A stretch of 10,225 bases of DNA from assembly GCA_964648335.1 (NCBI GenBank), contig CAZYLZ010000030.1:1-10225 (forward strand), given 5' to 3'. Of this stretch, positions 4,878-10,225 are shown in pieces. The position numbers and the translations under genes were made by a program. Each line of letters starts with the position of its first letter. Position 1 is the first letter of the stretch. The notes beneath the pieces were generated by a model. It searched no databases. It was given only the letters and a program-made list of their open reading frames with translations, and was not told the origin of the DNA. This stretch comes from CAZYLZ01 sp964648335 (GTDB taxonomy: Bacteria; Patescibacteriota; Minisyncoccia; Phycocordibacterales; UBA2100).

Positions 4878-6046
4878 AGATATTGTCTATTGAAACCTCC
4901 TGTGACGAAACTGCTGTATCCGTGATCGATGCCACGGGCTCGTTCGAGACGGGCGATTTTTCGATGACCGTCTTAGGTAACTCCCTTCTCTCACAGATGG
5001 CACTTCATGCCGAGTTTGGCGGCGTATTCCCAGGACTCGCAAAACGCGAACACCAAAAGAATCTCGTGCCCGTTCTTACCGATGCACTCACCCAGGCCGG
5101 CATGTTTGGTAGTTCAGACTCCGCGGTCGAGAACACCGACGCGCTATCGGACATACTCGCAAAAGAAGGCGTACTCATGGAGCAGACGCTTGCGTTCTTA
5201 TCCAAAACCGCCAAGCCAGATATCGACGCAATTGCCGTAACTTACGGTCCGGGGCTCGAGCCAGCACTGTGGGTCGGTATCGTTTTTGCAAAAGCGCTCG
5301 CACTCGTGTGGGGCATTCCTATCATTCCCGTAAATCACATGGAAGGACATATCATGGTCTCGCTCATGCAAAAGACCGCGCAGGCACGCTATTCGATTGC
5401 ACCTGTCGTCTTCCCCGCCGTTTCGCTCTTGGTTTCTGGTGGACACACCGAGATCGTCGTCTCAGAAGTATGGATGCGCTACGAAGTGGTGGGACAGACC
5501 CGTGATGACGCCCTGGGCGAAGCCTTCGACAAAGTGGCCCGACTCATGCAGCTGCCGTACCCGGGCGGACCCGAGATAAGCAGGCTTGCGGAGCTCGCGC
5601 GCGTCGAAGAGCTTCCGCCCGCGTACAAGCAGACACGACCGATGATCCACAGCAAAGATCTCGACTTCTCGTTCTCGGGACTCAAGTCGTCTATTCGCCG
5701 TCTCATCGAAAGCCAGCCGACATGGAGCGACACCCAGAAGCAACAGCTCGCGCGCGAGTTCGAAGATACCGTAACCGATACGGTCGTTGCAAAGGTTCGC
5801 GAAGCGCTTACGACGTACGGCGCGCAGACCCTCGTAGTCGGCGGCGGTGTTTCGGCAAACAAGCACCTGCGACTCTCGCTCGAATCGACTGCACACGACA
5901 TGGACGTCGCCATCTACTTGCCTACGGCAGCCAACGCCACCGACAACGCCCTCATGATCGCGCTCGCCGGATACTTTAGGGCGCAGGCGGGATTGTACGG
6001 TCAGCCAGACACGATAGCCGCCAAAGGCACACTTCCGCTTTCATAA
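4874..6046 (+). CDS. tsaD: tRNA N6-threonylcarbamoyladenosine transferase, TsaD (Kae1/Gcp/YgjD family)
   Basis: TsaD transfers the threonylcarbamoyl group to A37 of tRNAs reading ANN codons, normally with TsaB and TsaE after TsaC makes the intermediate; none of these partners is in the window. Visible family motifs are the N-terminal phosphate loop SIETSCDET (5-13), HAEFGGVFPGLAKREH (45-60), YGPGL (124-128), the metal-binding HMEGH (His155, His159), SGGHTE (188-193), DFSFSGLKSS (264-273), GGGVSAN (323-329) and TDNA with the third metal ligand Asp357. At 390 residues it is longer than the usual roughly 340; much of the excess is an insert around residues 78-110 with Ser/Asp/Glu-rich sequence. 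ATG 4874 has no Shine-Dalgarno. Its start overlaps the stop of the truncated duplicate (ATGA), so coupling or a leaderless message is likely. The stop TAA lies in the T tract of the opposite terminator. Confidence 0.97.
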   Translation: MKILSIETSCDETAVSVIDATGSFETGDFSMTVLGNSLLSQMALHAEFGGVFPGLAKREHQKNLVPVLTDALTQAGMFGSSDSAVENTDALSDILAKEGVLMEQTLAFLSKTAKPDIDAIAVTYGPGLEPALWVGIVFAKALALVWGIPIIPVNHMEGHIMVSLMQKTAQARYSIAPVVFPAVSLLVSGGHTEIVVSEVWMRYEVVGQTRDDALGEAFDKVARLMQLPYPGGPEISRLAELARVEELPPAYKQTRPMIHSKDLDFSFSGLKSSIRRLIESQPTWSDTQKQQLAREFEDTVTDTVVAKVREALTTYGAQTLVVGGGVSANKHLRLSLESTAHDMDVAIYLPTAANATDNALMIALAGYFRAQAGLYGQPDTIAAKGTLPLS

Positions 6047-6088
6047 AAAAACCGCGTACGGCTGCAATGCAGGCAGCGCGGTACGCGG
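6044..6088 (-). terminator. strong intrinsic terminator of the 6096-6347 gene
   Basis: On the minus strand CCGCGTAC (6088-6081) pairs with GTACGCGG (6059-6052). An inner stem GCTGC/GCAGC adds to it, and seven T's follow. The T run is the complement of the A run that includes the tsaD stop codon, so two convergent genes share this DNA. Confidence 0.9.
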
Positions 6089-6095
6089 AATTAGG

Positions 6096-6347
6096 TTAGC
6101 GGTGTTTTTTTATGTGCTCAAGACGATCGAGCACTTCGCGATAGACATAGGCCTTAAACGGACGCGGGACAGGCTCGGGTTCGGGAACCGGAGTTGGCAC
6201 AGCATCCTTGGAAATCACATAGGCACGGTCTTCGTGCGGCGACTTTTCGATGTCGCTTTTTGGCACGGTAAAGCGGTGCTGCCCGACTACGATACTGGAT
6301 GCACCGTTTCCATCTGATTCGAGGGTTCCTACAAGGACATCAGGCAT
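6096..6347 (-). CDS. small protein with Pro/Glu linker, unknown function, 83 residues
   Basis: ATG 6347-6345 is chosen because GGAGGAAA (6358-6351) lies just upstream at ideal spacing. A longer frame from 6377 would put this ribosome site inside the gene. Residues 1-50 look like a small beta-rich domain (DVLVGTLESDG, SSIVVGQHRFTVP, RAYVISKD). Residues 51-62 are a low-complexity linker of alternating Pro, Val and Glu. The C-terminus is a basic helix (YREVLDRLEHIKKHR). No signal peptide or membrane segment is seen, and I recognise no family. The gene is divergent from valS and convergent with tsaD, with its own strong terminator. An adaptor or binding role is possible from the two-ended layout but is only a guess. 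Confidence 0.8.
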   Translation of the reverse strand: MPDVLVGTLESDGNGASSIVVGQHRFTVPKSDIEKSPHEDRAYVISKDAVPTPVPEPEPVPRPFKAYVYREVLDRLEHIKKHR

Positions 6348-6412
6348 TTGTTTCCTCCATGGCTGCCTAGGCGGCACCCTACCACGCTTTGTAAAATATC
6401 ACACCATGGTCC

Positions 6413-6440
6413 TTGGTTTTTGTCGCTTAAATGCTAGGAT
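6413..6440 (+). promoter_or_regulatory. promoter of valS with extended -10
   Basis: TTGGTT (6413-6418) and TGC-TAGGAT (-10 at 6435-6440) are 16 bases apart. The -10 ends six bases before ATG 6447, so the message should begin at or near the start codon. GGAG touches the ATG directly and is too close for normal use. Confidence 0.5.
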
Positions 6441-6446
6441 TCGGAG

Positions 6447-8630
6447 ATGTCTGACACACCCGATACCCCGCGCGAATTCCCTAACATCCCCGAGGTGTTT
6501 CTGAAACCCTACAACCCCCAGGCCGCCGAGGCAGCTCTGTACGAAAAATGGGAGAAAAGCGGCTATTTTAACCCCGACAATCTGCCGCAGGTAGACGGAA
6601 AAGACCGTACCGAGCCGTTCAGTATAGTCATGCCGCCGCCGAACGCCAATGGCAGCTTGCACGCCGGTCATGCACTTTTCGTGACTCTCGAGGATCTCAT
6701 GACACGCTACGCCCGCATGCAGGGCAAGAAAGCGCTCTGGGTCCCCGGTGCCGATCATGCCGGATTCGAGACACAGGTCGTCTACGAGAAGAAGCTCGAG
6801 AAAGAGGGGCGTTCGCGCTTCGACATGAAGCCTGAAGAGCTTTACAAAGAGATCATGGACTTTACACTCGCCAACAAGTCGTTTATGGAAGGACAGCTGC
6901 GTCAACTCGGCGCCTCGTGCGACTGGAGCCGCCAGCTCTTTACGCTCGACCCACGCGTAACCGATCTCGTCTATGGTACATTCAAGAAGCTGTCCGACGA
7001 CGGTCTCCTCTCGCGTGGCAACCGCATCATAAACTGGTGCCCCAAGCACCAGACATCGCTCTCGAACCTCGAGACCGAACGCGAAGCACGAACCGAGAAT
7101 TTCTACTACCTCAAATACGGTCCGTTCGTAATCGCGACCGCGCGCCCGGAGACCAAGTTCGGGGACAAGTACGTCGTCATGCATCCGGCAGACGAGCGCT
7201 ATGCAGCATATAAGGACGGCGACACCTTCGAGCTCGAGTGGATCAACGGCCCTATCACTGCGACCGTAGTCAAGGACGAGTCGATCGACATGGCGCTGGG
7301 AACCGGCGTCATGACGATAACCCCATGGCACGATGCTACCGACTTCGATATTGCCAAGCGTCACTCGCTGCCGTTTGAACAGGTAATCGACTGGCGCGGA
7401 AAGCTCCTCCCTATCGCCGGAGAGTTCGCCGGCATGAACATAAAAGAGGCGCGCAAGCTCATCGTCGAAAAACTGACATCGAAAGGACTCGTCGAGAAGA
7501 TAGACGAGAAGTACGTACACGAGGTGCCGGTATGCTACAAGTGCAGCCGCGAGATCGAGCCGCAAGTGAAGGCGCAGTGGTTTGTGAACATGAAGCCGCT
7601 TGCCGCCGAGGCGCTCGCGGCCGTAAAAGATGGACGAGTGAAGATATTGACCGAGCAGCACGAGAAGATCTTCGAACACTGGCTCACCAACATCCAAGAC
7701 TGGAACATCTCGCGGCAGGTAGTTTGGGGAATCCCGATACCAGCCAAGATCTGCAGCGCCTGCAACGAAGGCTACGTGGACATCGAAGACACGCTTACTT
7801 CGTGTGCCACATGTGGCGGACAACTCCAGAAAGATCCAGACACCTTCGATACCTGGTTCTCGTCGGGTCAGTGGCCGCTTGCCACGCTCGGCTTTCCTAA
7901 CAGCAAAGATTTTTCTACGTTCTACCCTTCGACCGTCATGGAAACCGGTGCCGACATCCTCTTCTTCTGGGTGGCACGCATGATCATGCTCGGGCTCTAT
8001 CGCGCTGGCGATGTTCCCTTCAAATACGTCTACCTTCATGGCATGGTGCGCGACGCCAAAGGTCAGAAGATGAGTAAATCGAAAGGAAATGTCATTTCGC
8101 CGATGCAGGTTTCCGACGAATTCGGCACCGATGCACTGCGCATGGGTCTCGTCATTGGTACTACGCCCGGAACCGACATGAACCTCGACCCTCGCAAGGT
8201 GGGAGCCTACAAAAAGTTCGCCAACAAGCTTTGGAACGTCGCGCGCTTCGTGCTCGAGAGCACCGCGGACTCGGATTTCATGGACGCGCCACTCACCTCG
8301 TACGACCAGGATCTCATGAACGAGCTCAAGGCAGCTACCGATGACACGACAGCAAACCTCGACAACTTCAAGTTCCATCTCGCCGGAGAAAATCTGTACC
8401 ACTTCGTGTGGCACCGGTTCGCCGACGACATCATCGAAGAGTCCAAGCCCATCCTCAAGGGCGAAGACCTCGACGAGAAACGCTCGCGACAGCGCGTTCT
8501 GTATCAATACCTCATCACGTCACTCAAGCAGTTGCATCCCTTCATGCCATTCGTCACCGAAGCGATCTGGCAAGAGCTTCCCCATACCGACACCAAATTG
8601 CTGATGGTCTCTCACTGGCCTCGCGTATAA
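6447..8630 (+). CDS. valS: valine--tRNA ligase (short form)
   Basis: This class I synthetase joins valine to tRNA-Val in the cytoplasm using ATP. The HIGH-type motif is HAGH (72-75) within PPPNANGSLHAGHAL. It is followed by PGADHAGFETQ (100-110), where most ValRS have G-I-A-T-Q. The editing domain contains the usual threonine-rich ATARPETKFGD and DFDIAKRH segments. The catalytic core resumes at WNISRQVVWGIPIP, with Cys pairs CYKC and CSAC/CATC that could bind zinc. KMSKS is at 541-545, and the following segment (DALRMGLVIGTTPGTDM, KFANKLWNVARFVL) is characteristic of ValRS rather than IleRS. At 727 residues it ends after the anticodon-binding helices and lacks the C-terminal coiled-coil arm of the roughly 950-residue E. 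coli enzyme. The start at 6447 has a -10 box six bases upstream and no proper Shine-Dalgarno. The stop TAA lies inside a TATAAT box that may serve the next gene. Confidence 0.96.
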   Translation: MSDTPDTPREFPNIPEVFLKPYNPQAAEAALYEKWEKSGYFNPDNLPQVDGKDRTEPFSIVMPPPNANGSLHAGHALFVTLEDLMTRYARMQGKKALWVPGADHAGFETQVVYEKKLEKEGRSRFDMKPEELYKEIMDFTLANKSFMEGQLRQLGASCDWSRQLFTLDPRVTDLVYGTFKKLSDDGLLSRGNRIINWCPKHQTSLSNLETEREARTENFYYLKYGPFVIATARPETKFGDKYVVMHPADERYAAYKDGDTFELEWINGPITATVVKDESIDMALGTGVMTITPWHDATDFDIAKRHSLPFEQVIDWRGKLLPIAGEFAGMNIKEARKLIVEKLTSKGLVEKIDEKYVHEVPVCYKCSREIEPQVKAQWFVNMKPLAAEALAAVKDGRVKILTEQHEKIFEHWLTNIQDWNISRQVVWGIPIPAKICSACNEGYVDIEDTLTSCATCGGQLQKDPDTFDTWFSSGQWPLATLGFPNSKDFSTFYPSTVMETGADILFFWVARMIMLGLYRAGDVPFKYVYLHGMVRDAKGQKMSKSKGNVISPMQVSDEFGTDALRMGLVIGTTPGTDMNLDPRKVGAYKKFANKLWNVARFVLESTADSDFMDAPLTSYDQDLMNELKAATDDTTANLDNFKFHLAGENLYHFVWHRFADDIIEESKPILKGEDLDEKRSRQRVLYQYLITSLKQLHPFMPFVTEAIWQELPHTDTKLLMVSHWPRV

Positions 8631-8631
8631 T
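8626..8631 (+). promoter_or_regulatory. TATAAT box over the valS stop codon
   Basis: A perfect -10 sequence includes the valS TAA (8628-8630) and lies 23 bases before the next ATG. No -35 match is seen at 16-18 bases upstream, so activity is uncertain. Valine GTA followed by TAA and T would produce it by chance. Confidence 0.3.
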
Positions 8632-8654
8632 ACAGTGGACCTCTGGGTCGTCTG

Positions 8655-9404
8655 ATGTCGACAATCACCGTCGTTCTCGTTGCTGCTCTCGGCGGCGGAC
8701 TCCCGGCACTCGCATGGGCATGGTTCTGGCTGCGCGAAGACAGCGACCACCACGAACCCCGACAACTCATCGCTGCCACGTTCTTGGCTGGCATGGTCAC
8801 GGTCGCATTCGTGGTCCCTATACAGAATCTCATAGCCCCGGGAGTGAAGTCGATCGCGTCGATGTTCTTGCATCTGAGTCCCGATGACGCGCTCATACTG
8901 GTGTTCGCGGCATGGTCAGTCGTGGAAGAGGCTGCCAAATATATCGCTGCATACCTGGTGGTTCTCCGTCGTCCCGAGAATCATCAGCCTATAGACGCGG
9001 TCATCTTCATGATCTTGGTCGCTCTCGGCTTTGCCGCCGTCGAAAATACTCTTTTCTTGATAGAACCTCTCCGCAGCGGAAACTTCACCGAGACCGTACT
9101 GACAGCAAACCTCCGCTTTATCGGAGCGACGCTCTTGCATGTCTTCTCTTCTGGTCTTATTGGCGTGGCACTCGGACTCTCCTTCTATCGACCGCCCTAT
9201 ATCCGCCACCTCTATGCTGCCGCTGCAGTTATCCTCGCAGCTGTTTTGCATAGCGGATTTAACGCGCTTATACTCAGGGTACAAGACGAACATCTGCTGA
9301 GGACGTTTTTGTTCGTGTGGATCGGTGTCGTCGTGATGTTGGCATTGATCGAACGGACGAAACGATTCGACAGAGGTCGTGAGGTGCTCGTGACTCGCGC
9401 GTAA
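8655..9404 (+). CDS. PrsW-type intramembrane metalloprotease (CAAX-protease superfamily)
   Basis: The protein has about seven or eight hydrophobic segments across 249 residues. It carries the ordered motifs of the PrsW family: EP after the first helix (34-35), EEAAK (91-95), GFAAVEN (125-131), a histidine in LLHVFSSG (His162) and HSGFN (199-203). These glutamates and histidines form the presumed catalytic metal site in the membrane. In Bacillus, PrsW cuts an anti-sigma factor; no such partner is seen here, so the substrate is unknown. The start ATG 8655 is the first usable codon after the valS stop and has no Shine-Dalgarno. The gene lies 24 bases after valS and 25 before hsp20 with no terminator between, so the three may be co-transcribed. 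The ending is a charged cytoplasmic tail (IERTKRFDRGREV). Family assignment is firm, and the gene symbol is withheld because the cellular role is not known. Confidence 0.93.
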   Translation: MSTITVVLVAALGGGLPALAWAWFWLREDSDHHEPRQLIAATFLAGMVTVAFVVPIQNLIAPGVKSIASMFLHLSPDDALILVFAAWSVVEEAAKYIAAYLVVLRRPENHQPIDAVIFMILVALGFAAVENTLFLIEPLRSGNFTETVLTANLRFIGATLLHVFSSGLIGVALGLSFYRPPYIRHLYAAAAVILAAVLHSGFNALILRVQDEHLLRTFLFVWIGVVVMLALIERTKRFDRGREVLVTRA

Positions 9405-9419
9405 TTTATGAAGTATTCT
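9390..9419 (+). promoter_or_regulatory. possible promoter of the hsp20 gene
   Basis: GTGACT (9390-9395) and TATTCT (9414-9419) are 18 bases apart, each four of six matches, ending ten bases before ATG 9430. No CIRCE or other heat-shock inverted repeat is visible. Confidence 0.35.
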
Positions 9420-9429
9420 CGAACCGATT

Positions 9430-10002
9430 ATGAAAAAACCAAGCTTTTTTGAACGACTGACGGGTGCCGCTGGAGACGATGGCTATGGAGACGTGTTTGA
9501 GGACGAGCACGAAGCGCTCCCGCCTATCCAACAACAGCCTCCCGCGCAACAAGCGCCGCAGGGCAGCTTTTCGCGCATGCGCTCGGTACCACCTCCTGCA
9601 CCTGCACCAGCTGCGCCGGCTCGCCGGATCCCGCTCAACAACGACTGGCAAGACCAAGACGCCGAAGTCGGCGAGCTTGCAGTCGATGTATACCAGACAC
9701 AAGATCATGTCGTTGTTAAGGCACTTGTCGCCGGTGTCATCCCGGCGAATCTCGATCTAGCACTCACGCGCGAGATGCTCACTATCCGCGGAACGCGCGA
9801 GGACGAGAAAGAAGTCGAAGACGACGATTACTTCCAACAAGAGCTCTACTGGGGACCGTTCGCCCGTACCATCCTTTTGCCCGAAGAAGTCGATGTTGAT
9901 GCAGCAGAGGCCACCGAAAAGCACGGTATCCTCATAATTAGGCTCCCAAAGGTAAACAAAGCGCGCCAAGCGAAGTTGCGAGTCAAGACGACCAGCAAAT
10001 AG
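9430..10002 (+). CDS. small heat-shock protein, Hsp20/alpha-crystallin family
   Basis: This is an ATP-independent holdase that keeps unfolding proteins from aggregating, working as oligomers in the cytoplasm. The alpha-crystallin domain spans about residues 81-173. It opens with GELAVDVYQTQDHVVVKAL, continues with NLDLALTREMLTIRG and ELYWGPFARTILLPEEVD, and closes with the family signature KHGILIIRLPK. The N-terminal arm (1-78) is unusual: after a basic/Phe start (KKPSFFERL) it is low-complexity with runs of Gln, Pro and Ala. The C-terminal tail is short and basic and lacks a clear I-x-I/V motif, so the usual oligomer contact may be altered (LRV at 183-185 is the nearest candidate). ATG 9430 has no Shine-Dalgarno, and another ATG at 9408 is out of frame. 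A strong terminator follows ten bases after the stop. Confidence 0.95.
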   Translation: MKKPSFFERLTGAAGDDGYGDVFEDEHEALPPIQQQPPAQQAPQGSFSRMRSVPPPAPAPAAPARRIPLNNDWQDQDAEVGELAVDVYQTQDHVVVKALVAGVIPANLDLALTREMLTIRGTREDEKEVEDDDYFQQELYWGPFARTILLPEEVDVDAAEATEKHGILIIRLPKVNKARQAKLRVKTTSK

Positions 10003-10011
10003 ATACACTTT

Positions 10012-10047
10012 GCAAAAGACCGCCCACTGAGGGCGGTCTTTTGCTTT
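10012..10047 (+). terminator. intrinsic terminator of hsp20
   Basis: A perfect 14-bp stem (10012-10025 with 10031-10044) closes the loop ACTGA and continues into TTT. The 3' sequence from 10036 to 10052 is identical to that of the tRNA-Val terminator. By symmetry it may also stop transcription from the tRNA-Phe side. Confidence 0.9.
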
Positions 10048-10065
10048 GGTGCTTTGACCCGAGCA

Positions 10066-10121
10066 ACTGGGAAACCTTCGGTTTTCCCAGTCCTTCCTCC
10101 GCGGGAAACTGCCGTTTCCCG
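10066..10121. repeat. two consecutive related hairpins
   Basis: ACTGGGAAA (10066-10074) pairs with TTTCCCAGT (10083-10091), and CGGGAAAC (10102-10109) with GTTTCCCG (10114-10121). Both are built on GGGAAAC/GTTTCCC, and each is followed by a CCTTCC element, so they look like a duplicated unit. They lie between the hsp20 terminator and tRNA-Phe and may end or process the tRNA transcript. Confidence 0.6.
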
Positions 10122-10164
10122 ACCCCTTCCCAGCCCGCGTCCAATCAAAATTACTTCGTATTTG

Positions 10165-10225
10165 TGCTTGGACCCGGGCTCGAACCGGGGACCCTTCCCT
10201 CTTCAGGGGAATGCTCTACCAACTG
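10165..10225 (-). tRNA. tRNA-Phe (anticodon GAA), partial at the window edge
   Basis: Read on the minus strand from the window end: the D arm (GTTGGTAGAGC), anticodon stem TTCCC/GGGAA with loop CTGAAGA (anticodon GAA, phenylalanine UUC), variable loop GGGTC, and T stem CCCGG/CCGGG with loop TTCGAGC. Then the acceptor strand TCCAAGC (10172-10166) and discriminator A (10165). The 5' acceptor strand lies beyond the window. The genome has CAA, not CCA, after the discriminator, so CCA must be added enzymatically, unlike in tRNA-Val. Confidence 0.93.

Noticed and set aside
6399..8507. 702-codon open frame on the minus strand, opposite valS
   Set aside because: It is aligned codon-for-codon with valS, where minus-strand stops arise only from TTA, CTA or TCA codons. 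valS avoids these, so the frame is open by codon bias. The translation has no recognisable motif, while valS is certain.
9408..9452. Short frame at ATG 9408 before hsp20
   Set aside because: It has 14 codons, no ribosome site, and is out of frame with hsp20. The sequence overlaps the proposed -10 box.

Overview
The window looks like a piece of a small-genome bacterium of the Patescibacteria (CPR) type, most likely Parcubacteria-like. This is inferred from a short ValS (727 residues), a TsaD with a family-atypical insert, many short proteins with no recognisable family, and genes that are mostly single units with their own promoter and terminator. TGA ends at least two genes and no gene reads through it, so the stop-recoded lineages are unlikely. 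No mobile element, CRISPR array or phage gene was seen.

Layout. Positions 1-165 hold the end of a probable lamin-tail-domain protein. Positions 166-297 carry a palindrome-rich control region, followed by an 84-residue small protein (298-552) with a strong terminator. On the minus strand come an unknown 211-residue protein (654-1289) behind a perfect TTGACA-17-TATAAT promoter, and an M50 site-2-type membrane protease (1450-2319). On the plus strand follow a membrane-anchored extracytoplasmic protein (2426-2977), a tiny membrane protein (3040-3261) and a helical charged protein (3265-3999). A minus-strand 95-residue helical protein (4042-4329) is divergent from tRNA-Val(GAC) (4436-4511). After the tRNA lie a hairpin-rich block and then tsaD (4874-6046), preceded by a truncated duplicate of its own 5' end. 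A minus-strand 83-residue protein (6096-6347) is divergent from valS (6447-8630), which is followed by a PrsW-type protease (8655-9404) and an Hsp20 chaperone (9430-10002). The right edge cuts a minus-strand tRNA-Phe(GAA).

Functionally the window combines translation (tRNA-Val, tRNA-Phe, ValS, and TsaD for the t6A modification) with membrane and protein quality control (M50, PrsW, Hsp20). The unknown proteins have no assigned role.

The strongest oddity is at tsaD. An 89-bp segment separates two copies of the first 11 codons, which encode nearly the same peptide with mostly different codons. Precise deletion between the 15-bp identical repeats would give one intact gene. Other points of interest are a tRNA-Val 3' end buried in a 22-bp terminator stem whose 17-nt 3' sequence recurs after hsp20, and two classes of gene start: strong Shine-Dalgarno starts, and apparently leaderless starts with a -10 box 6-8 nt before ATG.
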